Part shown: in pieces, positions 23,346 through 32,163 of the stretch
Position numbering within the stretch: the first letter of the stretch is position 1
Layout: each line of letters starts with the position of its first letter
From: CATQHP01 sp965214915
GTDB taxonomy: Bacteria > Acidobacteriota > Terriglobia > Bryobacterales > UBA6623
NCBI GenBank assembly: GCA_965214915.1
Contig: CBDCCP010000003.1
Coordinates: 806,001 to 870,000 of the forward strand
DNA: 64,000 bases
Reading direction: 5' to 3'
Translations under genes and position numbers: made by a program
Notes under the pieces: generated by a model
Told to the model about the DNA's origin: nothing
Seen by the model: only the letters and a program-made list of their open reading frames with translations
Database searches by the model: none

Positions 23346-24836
23346 ATGCGACTCTTCATTGCGCTGCTCCTGGTTCTGGCCGCGCCGGCGTTCCCGCAGA
23401 ACCTGGGCGCTCTCGATTTTCCCAACTCCGGCTCCAAAGAGGCGCAAGGGCCGTTCCTGCGCGGCGTCCTGCTGCTGCACAGCTTCGAGTACGACGACGC
23501 GGCCGAGGCGTTCCGCAAAGCACGCCGCGCCGATCCCGATTTCGCCTTGGCCTATTGGGGCGAGGCGCTGACTTTTTACCGGCCCGTGTGGAATCGGGAG
23601 GAGCTCGAAAAGGGCAGGGAAGTCCTCGAAAAAGGCCGCAAAACCCGTCCGGCCGACGCTCGCGAGCAAGGTTATTGGAATGCCGTCGAGACTCTTTTCG
23701 GCGAAGGCGGCCGAGAAGAGCGTTGGTTGCGCTACTCCGAGGCGATGGGGCGTCTTGCCGGGTCTTATCCGCGCGACCACGAAGCCGCGGCGCTCCATGC
23801 CGTTTCGCTGTTCGGAACCACGGGCGGGACGCGGGACTTCCGCACATACATGAAGATCGCTTCGATCGCCGAGGATCTGTACGCCGAGAATCCGACCCAT
23901 CCGGGGGCCTTGCACTACTTGATCCACGCTTACGACGACCCGATCCACGCGCCGCTGGGGCTGCGCGCCGCGCGGCGTTATGCGAAAGTCGCTCCGGCGG
24001 CGCCGCACGCCCAGCACATGCCGTCGCATATCTTTCTGGCGCTCGGCATGTGGCAGGATTGCGTCTCCTCGAACATCGACTCCTGGAATTCCTCCGAGGC
24101 CCGCGTCGAGCGCAAGGGGCTGGGCTCCGACGAGCGCGGCTACCACGCCCTGTGGTGGCTGCTGTACGCCTATCTCCAGCAGGGCAAGCTCGACGCAGCC
24201 CGCGAGCAATTGAAAATCATAGAGGCCGATGCGGCCCGCAGCGGCTCGCGGCAGGCTCGCTCCCATCACGCCTACATGCGCGCGCACTATCTGGTGGAAA
24301 GCCGCGAGTGGGACGCCGCGCCGGCGCCCGTGCGCGATGACGGGCTGGAGCCGGCCGCTTACGGCGCGAACGCTTTCACCGAAGGCCGCCGCATGCTGCA
24401 CGCCGGGAACGCAGAGAAAGCCCGCGAGTGGCTGGCGAAGCTGCAAAAGAAGGCGGCCGATGCGGATGGTTCGGGCTATGCGGCGGCTTCGCTGCCGGTC
24501 GCCGCGCTGGAATTGGAGGCGCTGATCCTTCTCGACTCCGGAAAGGGCGATGCGGCGCTGCGCAAGTTGGAGCAGGCAACGAAGATTGAGGAAAAAATCG
24601 CGTTCCGCGGCGGTCCGCCGCTGCCGATCAAGCCCTCCCACGAGCTTTTGGGCGAGGCGTTGCTGCAACTGAGCCGCCCGCGAGAGGCCGTGCGCGCGTT
24701 CAAGCTCGCGCTCGAGCGGACTCCCCGCCGGGCCTTGTCGTTCATCGGCCTGGAGCGCGCGGCGCGGGCCGCCGGGGAAGAGGATACCGCCGCTTGGGCG
24801 AAAGCCGAGTTGCGAGGCTACGCGGCGTCGCAATAG
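23346..24836 (+). CDS. TPR-repeat secreted protein
   Basis: A 496-residue protein with a short signal peptide (residues 1-17, ending AFPQ). TPR-like helices follow, such as FEYDDAAEAFRKARRADPDF in the N-terminal part and PREAVRAFKLALERTPRRAL at the C-terminus. The middle contains HYLIHAYDDP and QHMPSHIFLALGMW, a combination seen in periplasmic TPR proteins of acidobacteria whose function is not established. The ATG at 23346 is chosen because the signal peptide begins there; the frame is open further upstream but without a credible protein. It is divergent from the ArsC-like gene. Confidence 0.82.
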   Translation: MRLFIALLLVLAAPAFPQNLGALDFPNSGSKEAQGPFLRGVLLLHSFEYDDAAEAFRKARRADPDFALAYWGEALTFYRPVWNREELEKGREVLEKGRKTRPADAREQGYWNAVETLFGEGGREERWLRYSEAMGRLAGSYPRDHEAAALHAVSLFGTTGGTRDFRTYMKIASIAEDLYAENPTHPGALHYLIHAYDDPIHAPLGLRAARRYAKVAPAAPHAQHMPSHIFLALGMWQDCVSSNIDSWNSSEARVERKGLGSDERGYHALWWLLYAYLQQGKLDAAREQLKIIEADAARSGSRQARSHHAYMRAHYLVESREWDAAPAPVRDDGLEPAAYGANAFTEGRRMLHAGNAEKAREWLAKLQKKAADADGSGYAAASLPVAALELEALILLDSGKGDAALRKLEQATKIEEKIAFRGGPPLPIKPSHELLGEALLQLSRPREAVRAFKLALERTPRRALSFIGLERAARAAGEEDTAAWAKAELRGYAASQ

Positions 24837-24864
24837 GGGCTGCCCGCGCGCTAACTTTGACGCC

Positions 24865-25431
24865 ATGCAGTGGTTCCTCACAAAGCGGATTCCGCCCTTA
24901 ACGCGGGTGCTGCTGATCGAGAGCGGGCCGCGGGACCTGTGTCAACGCTCGATTCCCCGCCTGCGCACGGCGTTCGGCGGCGACTTGACGATCGACCTGC
25001 TGAGTTGCCTCCCGGATAATCCGCCCGGTCTGAACAAGGACGCAACGGTCTGGCGTACGCTCGATGCGGCCGGCGCCTCCGAGCGCTGGGCGCTGCTGTG
25101 GACGCTGCGCCGCGAGAGGCATCCGGCAGCGGCGATGCTTTGCGCCGGCGACGCCATCATGGGGCCGTGGCGTTTCGCCTTGTTGGCGATGCTGCGCGCC
25201 AAGTTTCTCATCGTGAATGAAAATGCCGATTTTTTTTGGCTCGACAGAGGGAATTTCGGCGCGATTCTACAGTTTCTGCTCAAGCGGACGGGGCTGCGGG
25301 ACCCTTTCGCGGCCCGTACGCTGGTGCGGCTGGCGGCGTTCCCGTTCACCTTGACGTATTTACTGGCGTTCGCCGCCCGAGTCCACATCGTCCGCGCCCT
25401 GCGGCTGGCTCGGCCGGGGCAGACCGACTGA
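24865..25431 (+). CDS. Hypothetical protein, possibly a reduced glycosyltransferase-like protein
   Basis: A 188-residue protein that I do not recognise with confidence. The opening VLLIESGPRDLCQRSIPRLR and the DLTIDLLSCLPDNPP segment recall the N-terminal half of family 9-like glycosyltransferases. The C-terminal half (LLAMLRAKFLIVNENADFFW and a hydrophobic stretch near AFPFTLTYLLAFAARVHIV) recalls the tail region found in acidobacterial glycosyltransferase neighbourhoods. There is no clear catalytic motif. It starts 28 bases after the TPR gene and may be co-transcribed with it. Confidence 0.55.
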   Translation: MQWFLTKRIPPLTRVLLIESGPRDLCQRSIPRLRTAFGGDLTIDLLSCLPDNPPGLNKDATVWRTLDAAGASERWALLWTLRRERHPAAAMLCAGDAIMGPWRFALLAMLRAKFLIVNENADFFWLDRGNFGAILQFLLKRTGLRDPFAARTLVRLAAFPFTLTYLLAFAARVHIVRALRLARPGQTD

Positions 25432-25995
25432 TTCCAGTTGTGCGCAGACGCCCAAATTGCGATACCGCGAACTTGGCGCCTGCGTACAGCGGATAGTTTT
25501 TCGGCCCCGCGCCTGCGGCATCGCGCCGCTCTTCGGGGCTGCGGCCCTTGGCTTCATCGCAGCGCCGATCTTTCCCGCCGCTCCGGCGCCGCATGCGTAA
25601 CGGCACATTAAATGCAGCCTCACACGGATTCAAGGGTCGAGGTGGCGCCGCTCCTTATAAATTCAAGGGATGGCGTTCAATCGTTCAATCCCTCCTTTCG
25701 GGGCGCGTTTTTTGGCTGTCGCAACCTTACTGCGGCGACGGACCGTGAGGAACGGCCCGGGGGGGAGGACGCCCTGCACGATTGCCCTGACGGCGGCGTC
25801 GCCGTCCGGAGTGTCGGGCGGCACGCGCACTGCGAATTAATAGAGGCCGGCGCTGCCCACGGCGCTTTCGCCGCGGACTGACATGCCTGCCCAAAAGATT
25901 GCGGCATCCGCAATCGTGCGTACGGGTTTGCGATAGAGATATAATCATGCATGGCTCGCGCTCGGCCGAGCCGCCGTTCGATGAGGAGTGAAGCC
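25432..25995. other. Intergenic stretch without a supported gene
   Basis: About 560 bases with no protein-like frame on either strand; the open frames present are arginine-rich shadows. AGGGAT (25666-25671) and ATCCCT (25688-25693) could pair around a 16-base loop, followed by TTTTTT at 25708-25713, which hints at a weak terminator. The 3' end holds the likely promoter of the next gene. Confidence 0.5.
25917..25945 (+). promoter_or_regulatory. Possible sigma-70 promoter of the DUF3500 gene
   Basis: A consensus TATAAT lies at 25940-25945, about 50 bases before the ATG at 25996. The -35 region at 17-base spacing (TGCGTA) is poor, so the call rests mainly on the -10 element. Confidence 0.4.
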
Positions 25996-27084
25996 ATGAC
26001 CCGTTCGGCCCGTCTTCGAGCTCTGTTTCTGTCCTTGGCGGTCTGCGCGGCGGGCATCGCCTACCACCACTCGACCGAGGACATGATGGTCGGCGCGGCC
26101 AAAGCGTTCCTGGCCTCGCTCAACCCCAACCAGAAGCCGGCCGCCCATTTCAAGATGGATAACCCGGACTACGAGACTTGGCACTTCGTGCCGGACAACA
26201 ATTTCATTCAGGCCCACGGCTACGCGCGCAACGGTCTGACCTACCGCGACATGATTCCCGAGCAGCGCACGCTTGCCGACGCCCTGCTGGCCGCCTCGCT
26301 GTCGAAGGCCGGATTCATCCGCGCGAAGACCATCATGAGCCTTGAAGAAGTGCTGCGGATTCAAGAGAACGACACCGTCGGGCGCCGCGACGTCGAGCTT
26401 TACCACGTGAGCGTTTTCGGCGAGCCTTCAACCGAGGGCGCGTGGGCCTGGCGGCTGGAAGGCCATCACATCTCGCTGCACTTTCTGATGAAAGACGGCA
26501 AGCTGGTTTCGGTCTCCCCGACGTTCTTCGGGTCGAATCCGCACGAAGTCCGCGAAGGCCCGCGCAAGGGAATCCGCGTGCTCGGGCGTGAAGAAGACCT
26601 CGCGCGCGATCTGGTGCGCTCGCTCGACGAGACCGGCCGCAAGCAAGCCGTCATCGCCGACAAGGCTTATCGCGATATTCTGACGACTTACACGACGAGG
26701 GCCAAGATCGAGGGAGCGCCGCAAGGCATTCCGGCGTCGAAGCTTGGCGGCGAGCAATACGAGATGCTGCTCGAGCTTGCCGCGCAGTACGCGCTGTCGT
26801 TTCCGGACGAACAGGCCGAAGCCCGGACCGCCAAAGTTCGCGCGACCGCGAAGGAAGACTTGTACTTCGCCTGGGCCGGATCGATCGAGCCCGGCAAGGG
26901 CGACTATTACCGCATCCAGGCGCCCGAATTTCTCATCGAATACGACAATACGCAGAACCGCAACAACCACAGCCACTCCGTGTGGCGCGATTTCAAGGGG
27001 GACTTCGGCCGCGATATACTGGCTGCCCACTACGAGCGATTCGACCACGGTTTCGCAGCCGACGACCGCTCGTTGGCCGACTAG
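25996..27084 (+). CDS. DUF3500 family secreted protein
   Basis: A 362-residue protein with an N-terminal hydrophobic segment (about residues 6-20). The body shows the DUF3500 pattern: NGLTYRDMIPEQRTLADALL, YHVSVFGEPSTEGAWAWRLE, GHHISLHFLMKDGKLVSVSP, TFFGSNPHEV and, near the end, IQAPEFLIEYDNTQNRNNHS with HSVWRDFKGDFG. The histidine-rich HHISLHF and NNHSHS motifs are constant in the family; the biochemical role is unknown. The ATG at 25996 follows GAGGAG at a good distance and is preferred over the ATG at 25951. Confidence 0.88.
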   Translation: MTRSARLRALFLSLAVCAAGIAYHHSTEDMMVGAAKAFLASLNPNQKPAAHFKMDNPDYETWHFVPDNNFIQAHGYARNGLTYRDMIPEQRTLADALLAASLSKAGFIRAKTIMSLEEVLRIQENDTVGRRDVELYHVSVFGEPSTEGAWAWRLEGHHISLHFLMKDGKLVSVSPTFFGSNPHEVREGPRKGIRVLGREEDLARDLVRSLDETGRKQAVIADKAYRDILTTYTTRAKIEGAPQGIPASKLGGEQYEMLLELAAQYALSFPDEQAEARTAKVRATAKEDLYFAWAGSIEPGKGDYYRIQAPEFLIEYDNTQNRNNHSHSVWRDFKGDFGRDILAAHYERFDHGFAADDRSLAD

Positions 27085-27122
27085 CCTTCCGAAACCGCGC
27101 AGAACCCCCGACACCAGCCCAA

Positions 27123-27141
27123 GGGGCCGCCGGCCCCGTTT
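27123..27141 (+). terminator. Possible intrinsic terminator between DUF3500 and metY genes
   Basis: GGGGCC, loop GCC and GGCCCC form a six-base-pair GC stem followed by GTTTCTCT. The T-run is short, so termination may be partial. Confidence 0.45.
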
Positions 27142-27177
27142 CTCTCACCACACCGAAGACAGTAGAAAGAAGGCGCC

Positions 27178-28473
27178 ATGTCCGATCGACCCGAACGAGA
27201 ATTTGGATTCAACACACGTTCTTTGCACGCCGGACAACGGCCGGACCCCGCGACGAATGCGCGCGCCGTGCCCATCTACCAAACCACCTCTTTTGTGTTC
27301 AACGACAGCGCGCACGCCGCAGCGTTGTTCGGCCTGCAGGAGTTCGGCAACATCTATACGCGCATCATGAACCCCACGAACGGGGCGTTCGAGGAACGCA
27401 TGGCCTCGCTCGAAGGCGGCATCGGCGCGCTGGCGACGTCGAGCGGACAGGGAGCGCAATTGCTGGCCATATCGAGCCTCTGCCAAACGGGCGACGACAT
27501 CGTTTCGTCGGCAACGCTCTACGGCGGCACTTACACGCAGTTGGATACGACCTTCCGGCGGTTCGGATACAACACGATCTTCGTCGATCCCGACGACCCG
27601 GAAAATTTCCGCAGGGCGATTACGGAGAAGACCAAGCTGGTCTATATCGAGACGATCGCCAACCCGCGCATGAACGTTGTCGATATCGAAGCGGCGGCGA
27701 AAATCGCGCACGACGCGGGCGTTCCGCTCGTCGTCGACAACACCTTCGCTTCGCCGTACTTGTGCCGCCCGATCGAGTACGGCGCCGACATCGTTGTCCA
27801 TTCGGCAACCAAGTTTATCGGCGGCCACGGGACTTCCATCGGCGGCGTCATCGTCGACGCCGGCAAGTTCGACTGGAACAACGGGAAATTCCCGATGCTG
27901 ACCGAGCCGAGCCCCGGCTACCACGGCATGGTTTTCTCCGAGACTTTCGGCGAGATGGCCTACATCCTCAAGTGCCGCGTGGAAGGTCTGCGCGATCTCG
28001 GCCCCTGCATGGCGCCGATGAATTCCTTCCTGTTCCTGCAGGGCCTGGAGACCTTGGGCATGCGCATGGACCGCCACTGCGCCAACTCGCTGGCCGTGGC
28101 CAAGCATCTCGAAGGCCACAAGTCGGTGACCTGGGTCAAGCACGCGGGGCTCGAGTCGAGCCCCTATTACCGGCTGGCCTGCAAATATCTTCCGAAGGGC
28201 AGTGGCGCGGTGTTTACGTTCGGCATCGAGGGCGGCCTCGAAGCCGGCAGAAAATTCATCGACGCCTTGCAGTTGTTTTCCCATCTGGCGAATGTCGGCG
28301 ACGCCAAGAGCCTGGTCATTCACCCGGCATCGACGACCCACCAGCAACTGAGCGAAAGCGATCAAGCCGCGGCCGGCATCACCCCGGACATGGTGCGTTT
28401 GTCCGTCGGCCTGGAAGACGTGGAAGATCTGATTTGGGATCTCGATCAGGCGCTGGCGGCGTCGCAGGCGTAA
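27178..28473 (+). CDS. metY: O-acetylhomoserine sulfhydrylase (MetY-like)
   Basis: A 431-residue PLP enzyme of the Cys/Met metabolism family, of the longer MetY type. It makes homocysteine from O-acetylhomoserine and sulfide. Visible signatures are FNTRSLHAGQRPDPATNARA, VPIYQTTSF, NIYTRIMNPTNGAFEERMA, ETIANPRMNVVDIEA, DNTFASPYLCRPIEYGAD and the cofactor-lysine motif VVHSATKFIGGHG. The C-terminal LVIHPASTTHQQLSESDQAA is characteristic. AGAAAGAAGG precedes the ATG. It could also use other activated homoserines or serines; the long insertion with KFPMLTEPSPGYHG supports MetY over CGS or CBL. Confidence 0.93.
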   Translation: MSDRPEREFGFNTRSLHAGQRPDPATNARAVPIYQTTSFVFNDSAHAAALFGLQEFGNIYTRIMNPTNGAFEERMASLEGGIGALATSSGQGAQLLAISSLCQTGDDIVSSATLYGGTYTQLDTTFRRFGYNTIFVDPDDPENFRRAITEKTKLVYIETIANPRMNVVDIEAAAKIAHDAGVPLVVDNTFASPYLCRPIEYGADIVVHSATKFIGGHGTSIGGVIVDAGKFDWNNGKFPMLTEPSPGYHGMVFSETFGEMAYILKCRVEGLRDLGPCMAPMNSFLFLQGLETLGMRMDRHCANSLAVAKHLEGHKSVTWVKHAGLESSPYYRLACKYLPKGSGAVFTFGIEGGLEAGRKFIDALQLFSHLANVGDAKSLVIHPASTTHQQLSESDQAAAGITPDMVRLSVGLEDVEDLIWDLDQALAASQA

Positions 28474-28481
28474 GTCGCCGG

Positions 28482-29135
28482 CTACGGACGGCGGGCGGTC
28501 AGACGAAACGAAACGTCCATCTCGTTTTTCGTGCCTACCGCTCCGAACGCGGCTGACGGCGGCTTGATGCCGTAGTCCCTCAGCGCGACGACCGCGGCGC
28601 CGTCGAAGCGCAACTCGCCGGGCCTATCGGCGTTCATGACCGTCTCTACGCTGACCGCTTCCGAGCGGTTTCGAATCGTCAGCAGGCCGTAGGCGATAAA
28701 GCTTCCGTCCGCCGCCGCCCGGATTTCCGTCGAGCGGAATAAGATGCGCGGATACTTTGCGGCCTGAAGAATCTTTTCTTTGCCCTCGCGCTCGATCTTG
28801 GCCAGATTTTCGGCCTTGACCCAGGTATCCTCGCAGACCATGCCGGTCGCTTCGATAGCGATCTTTACGCTCGAATTTTCCGGATTGGCGGCGTCGAAGT
28901 CGATTTCTCCGGCATAGCGCTTGAAAACGAAATCATGGACCTTGCCGCGCATGAAACCGGTTTTATAGACCTTCAGCCGTATCTCGGCCCCGTCCGCCGG
29001 CGCGAGGCGATAGATTTCCGCTGTCAGCGGCATGACCGCCGCAAGAGCCAGCGCCGGCAGCACTAGCCGGCAGGGTCGCGCCGGCGCACTGTGCGCCCCG
29101 GTTTCACTCTTCACTCTCCACTCTCCACTTTCCAC
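28482..29135 (-). CDS. YceI-family periplasmic protein
   Basis: A 217-residue protein of the YceI lipocalin-like family, whose beta barrels bind long isoprenoid-type ligands. Supporting segments are KTGFMRGKVHDFVFKRYAGE, LQAAKYPRILFRSTEI and GLLTIRNRSEAVSV. A signal peptide ends near MPLTAEIY. The first codons (MESGEWRVKSETG) come from a heptamer repeat tract; the true start may be an internal GTG closer to the signal peptide, such as the one encoding V25. It overlaps the end of the glycosyltransferase gene by 25 bases. No cytochrome b561 partner is adjacent. Confidence 0.82.
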   Translation of the reverse strand: MESGEWRVKSETGAHSAPARPCRLVLPALALAAVMPLTAEIYRLAPADGAEIRLKVYKTGFMRGKVHDFVFKRYAGEIDFDAANPENSSVKIAIEATGMVCEDTWVKAENLAKIEREGKEKILQAAKYPRILFRSTEIRAAADGSFIAYGLLTIRNRSEAVSVETVMNADRPGELRFDGAAVVALRDYGIKPPSAAFGAVGTKNEMDVSFRLTARRP

Positions 29136-29147
29136 TCTCCACTATTC
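29102..29147 (-). repeat. Heptamer repeat tract joining glycosyltransferase and YceI genes
   Basis: Six or more 7-base units, TTCACTC or TCCACTC with T variants, run without a break. On the minus strand the tract encodes the last residues of the glycosyltransferase (ENSGEWKVESGE, stop) and, in another frame, the start of the YceI protein. It is the longest tract of this family in the window. Confidence 0.8.
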
Positions 29148-29881
29148 TCATATTTGCCGGTAAGGTCGTTCCAGCGGACTTTGAAAATGTCGACGAATGC
29201 GCCGGCGCCGTCAAGGATGCCGACGGTCGTGCCTTCGGCATCGTTCCAGCGAACCGGGACCTCGGCAATCTTGTGGCCCAGCTTTGCGGCCAGAAAAAGC
29301 TGTTCGACGTCGAATCCGAACCGCTCGAGCCGCTGGCGGGAGGCAACGTCCCGCGCGGCTTCCCTGGAAAAGAGCTTGAAGCCGCATTGGGTGTCGGCCG
29401 GCGACAGCCCGGTAACCAGCCGCACGACGAGGTTGAATGCGCGGCCCATTGTTTCTCGAAATAGCGGTTGGCGAACGCCGATCAGGGAACGGTCGAGGGC
29501 GCGCGAACCAATGGCGACTGCGCAGCCGCCGTCCCGGACGGCGCGGAGAAGCTTATCCGCTTCCTCGATCGGCGCCGAAAGGTCGGCGTCGGAGAAGAGC
29601 ACCCATTCGCAGCGGGCTTCGCGCATGCCGCGGCGAACGCTGTAGCCCTTGCCGCGATTGCCGGGGTTGTCGAGTACGCGATACGTTGCTCCGATCCGCT
29701 TGAAAAGCCCGGCGGCTTCATGCGCAACCGCAAGGGTGCGGTCCCGGGAGCCGTCGTTGACGACCAGCACCTCAACGGCGTCCAACCCGGCTCGGCTCGA
29801 ATACGCCGCGATGCGTTCCAGCGACGCAGGGAGGCGTTTTTCCTCGTTGTAGGCCGGGACGACGACACTCAGAGCGGGCAA
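29111..29881 (-). CDS. Family 2 glycosyltransferase (polyprenyl-phosphate sugar type)
   Basis: A 256-residue GT2 enzyme resembling dolichyl-phosphate beta-glucosyltransferase and related polyprenyl-phosphate transferases. Motifs are SVVVPAYNEEKRLPASLERI, EVLVVNDGSRDRT, NPGNRGKGYSVRRGM, the D-x-D-like FSDADLSAPIEE, and LSPADTQCGFKLFSREAARD. It would transfer a sugar from UDP or GDP to a lipid carrier at the inner membrane. No C-terminal membrane helices are present. The last 12 residues are encoded by the heptamer tract, so the natural C-terminus was probably replaced or extended by that repeat. Confidence 0.88.
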   Translation of the reverse strand: MPALSVVVPAYNEEKRLPASLERIAAYSSRAGLDAVEVLVVNDGSRDRTLAVAHEAAGLFKRIGATYRVLDNPGNRGKGYSVRRGMREARCEWVLFSDADLSAPIEEADKLLRAVRDGGCAVAIGSRALDRSLIGVRQPLFRETMGRAFNLVVRLVTGLSPADTQCGFKLFSREAARDVASRQRLERFGFDVEQLFLAAKLGHKIAEVPVRWNDAEGTTVGILDGAGAFVDIFKVRWNDLTGKYENSGEWKVESGE

Positions 29882-29929
29882 GCCGAGGGGACCCCAAACA
29901 GCGAATTATACCGTGGATGCCGTCCGGCT

Positions 29930-30658
29930 TCAGGCGCGGAAGGCGCGTTCGAGCAGCTTCTCGTAGTAGGGCCGGCATTCGGCGAGAAGCGGCTGCAGAA
30001 AGTCGGGGAAGGGTTCTTGCTTCGGTCGGTAGGGCTGGAACCCCGTCGAGCGGTGAACGTTGCGGTACCAATGCGGAGCCCAAACCCCGTCGTAGGGCTT
30101 CGGCCCCCGCGGCCAAGCGAGCATCGACGGCTGAAAATCCAGATGCAGGCGCCGGCAGAGCTGCTTGAGCACCGATGCCGGGTCGAGCAGCAACTCGCGG
30201 GAGTCGAGAACGGCCGCTTGGAGACCCCAATCCTGCAGCATATCGAGCAACTCGCACTGCCGCGCCAGACCGGTGTCGGCCAGGGTCGGCCGCGGAATCT
30301 GATGGATCAGCGAAGGCAGCATCTGCTCGGGGTCCCGCGTGAGCAGCACGTTAGCCGTCTCGCGCATGAATTGCAGATCGAGATCGACGAGATGGTGCGC
30401 CATCTGCTTGAGAAAGAGCACCGGCCGCCCGCAGGGCCCCAGGACGATGCTGCGGACGACGCGTTCGCCGTCGCCGTCCTGCGCGGCGAGAACTCCGCTG
30501 CGGTCCGGATGACGAGCGCCGGACACCCTGAGATAGTGGGCGTACAGCGGCTCGTCCACGACATGCGTATCGCTTCGTTGGGCGAACGCGTAGAGCAGAG
30601 CCGTGGAAACGTTGCGCGGCCCCGACCACAGGCAGATGCGCTTGACCGCGTCGCTCAT
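29930..30658 (-). CDS. Sulfotransferase-like protein
   Basis: A 242-residue protein with the P-loop-like opening RICLWSGPRNVSTALLYAFA, the hallmark of a sulfotransferase-like family often found beside branched-chain aminotransferases. The segment VLLTRDPEQMLPSLIHQIP resembles the PAPS 3'-phosphate binding region. It has no signal peptide, so it is probably cytosolic. The substrate is unknown. ATG 30656-30658 lies seven bases after the pta stop, so it is probably co-transcribed with pta. The frame extends upstream, but only across the pta end. Confidence 0.75.
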   Translation of the reverse strand: MSDAVKRICLWSGPRNVSTALLYAFAQRSDTHVVDEPLYAHYLRVSGARHPDRSGVLAAQDGDGERVVRSIVLGPCGRPVLFLKQMAHHLVDLDLQFMRETANVLLTRDPEQMLPSLIHQIPRPTLADTGLARQCELLDMLQDWGLQAAVLDSRELLLDPASVLKQLCRRLHLDFQPSMLAWPRGPKPYDGVWAPHWYRNVHRSTGFQPYRPKQEPFPDFLQPLLAECRPYYEKLLERAFRA

Positions 30659-30665
30659 GTTCGCG

Positions 30666-31640
30666 CTAAGCGGCGCCCGCCGCCTGCAGGGCGGTAATTG
30701 CGGCGACATAGTAGATGTCGTCCACCGAGCAGCCGCGGGAAAGGTCGTTCGCCGGTTTGTTGAGTCCCTGCAAGAACGGCCCCAGCGATTGCGCGCCGCC
30801 CAGCCGCTCGGCCAGCTTGTAACCGATGTTGGCGGCGTTCAAGTCGGGGAAGATCAGCACATTGGCTTTGCCCGCGACCGGGGAGCCGGGCGCTTTCGAG
30901 GCTCCGACGGACTCGAGCAGCGCGGCGTCGGCTTGCAGTTCTCCGTCTATTTTCAGCTCGGGGGCGCGCGCCCCCGCGATGCGCAGGGCTTCGATCACTT
31001 TGTCCACCAGCGGATGGTCGGCGCTGCCTTTCGTCGAGAACGACAGCAGCGCCACGTGCGGCTCGGCGTTCAGCAGGCGGCGGCTGTTTGCCGCCGCGGC
31101 AATGGCGATGTCGGCCAGTTCGCTCGCCGCCGGGTCGGGGACGACGGCGGCGTCTGCAAAGACCATGACGCCGTTCGCGCCGAATTCCGGGTTGGGATGA
31201 ACCTGCACCATGAAGCTCGATACGAGCTTCGATTCGGGCCGCATCCCGACGCACTGGATCAGCGCCCGCAGGGTTTCGGCAGTGGTGTTGCTCGCGCCGC
31301 CGACGAGGCCCTCGGCGCCGCCGTCGGCCAGCAGCAGCGCGGCGTAGTACAGCGGCTTTTTGACGGTCTCGGCGGCTTCGACTTCGGTTACGCCCCTGGC
31401 GCGGCGGCGCTCATGGTAGATGCGGGCGTAGCGTTGCAACCGGTCGGAAGCTTTGGGATCGGCGCAACTCACTCCGGGGGCGCACTCCGTGTTTGCGCTG
31501 ACCAGAATCGGCCGGACAACCCGGTCGCGGGCCAGCCGCGCGCAGGCTTCCCGCACCCGCGGGTCGTCGCCTTCAGGGAAGACGATGCGGGCATTGAGCG
31601 GCCGCGCCCTCTCGACCAGGCTCGACAAGTAAGCCAGCAT
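30666..31640 (-). CDS. pta: Phosphate acetyltransferase
   Basis: A 324-residue phosphotransacetylase of the short form without the N-terminal regulatory domain. It exchanges acetyl-CoA and acetyl phosphate. Family signatures are ARIVFPEGDDPRVREACARL, GGAEGLVGGASNTTAETLRA, NPEFGANGVMVFADAAVVPD and ANVLIFPDLNAANIGYKLAE, then GPFLQGLNKPANDLSRGCSV. No acetate kinase lies beside it. It appears to be transcribed first, with the sulfotransferase-like gene behind it. Confidence 0.94.
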   Translation of the reverse strand: MLAYLSSLVERARPLNARIVFPEGDDPRVREACARLARDRVVRPILVSANTECAPGVSCADPKASDRLQRYARIYHERRRARGVTEVEAAETVKKPLYYAALLLADGGAEGLVGGASNTTAETLRALIQCVGMRPESKLVSSFMVQVHPNPEFGANGVMVFADAAVVPDPAASELADIAIAAAANSRRLLNAEPHVALLSFSTKGSADHPLVDKVIEALRIAGARAPELKIDGELQADAALLESVGASKAPGSPVAGKANVLIFPDLNAANIGYKLAERLGGAQSLGPFLQGLNKPANDLSRGCSVDDIYYVAAITALQAAGAA

Positions 31641-31709
31641 TCTTACGATCGTAGCGGGTTTGAGGCGCTGCCGTCCGGCGCAAGATTGAACGGCCCCCGC
31701 GGCGAAAGG

Positions 31710-31967
31710 CTACCAGATAACGGATTGGTGAAGCAGGCCGAAGACCGTGGTGGCAACAATGCCGATGAGCGGCCAGATCACGCGCTGCAGAATCCGAATT
31801 TCAGCCTGAAGTTCGGCGAAACGCGCTTCCACGACGGCGATCACGTTCCGGCCTGCTTGCGCGCGGACCTGCTCGACGGCCTCATAGGCGAGGTCGGGGT
31901 CCACGTGAGCGGCCCTCCAAGCGCGGTAGATCGCATCCACAGGCGGCTCGGGAGTTACAGCAGGCAT
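31710..31967 (-). CDS. Small coiled-coil membrane protein
   Basis: An 85-residue protein: a proline-rich start, a helical heptad region (about 20-62, QVRAQAGRNVIAVVEARFAE, LQAEIRILQRV) and a single transmembrane helix at the C-terminus (IWPLIGIVATTVFGLLHQSVIW). The design resembles the coiled-coil plus membrane-anchor proteins of the DUF1640/CCDC90 kind, but the match is only in architecture. The start at 31967 removes an arginine-rich upstream extension. No function can be given. Confidence 0.6.
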   Translation of the reverse strand: MPAVTPEPPVDAIYRAWRAAHVDPDLAYEAVEQVRAQAGRNVIAVVEARFAELQAEIRILQRVIWPLIGIVATTVFGLLHQSVIW

Positions 31968-32163
31968 CGGGGATTCTCTTTCTTGGGCAGAGGCGCGCCA
32001 CGAAGTTAATGCAGCAGGTGCGGCCGAGCCGCACGCCCGTCCGCGAATTTTCGACTCGTGACCCGCGACTCGGAACCCGCGATCGGCGCGCATCAGCGCG
32101 CCGGCGTTTGCGAGCCGGAAACGCCGTCCGCTATTCTCGAAAGATCGGACGGACAGCCCTTCC

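Noticed and set aside
27085..27177. SAM riboswitch before metY
   Set aside because: The leader is too short and shows no conserved SAM-riboswitch core; only a GC hairpin is present.
29102..29147. Heptamer tract as a CRISPR array
   Set aside because: The units are seven bases without spacers; there is no repeat-spacer alternation.
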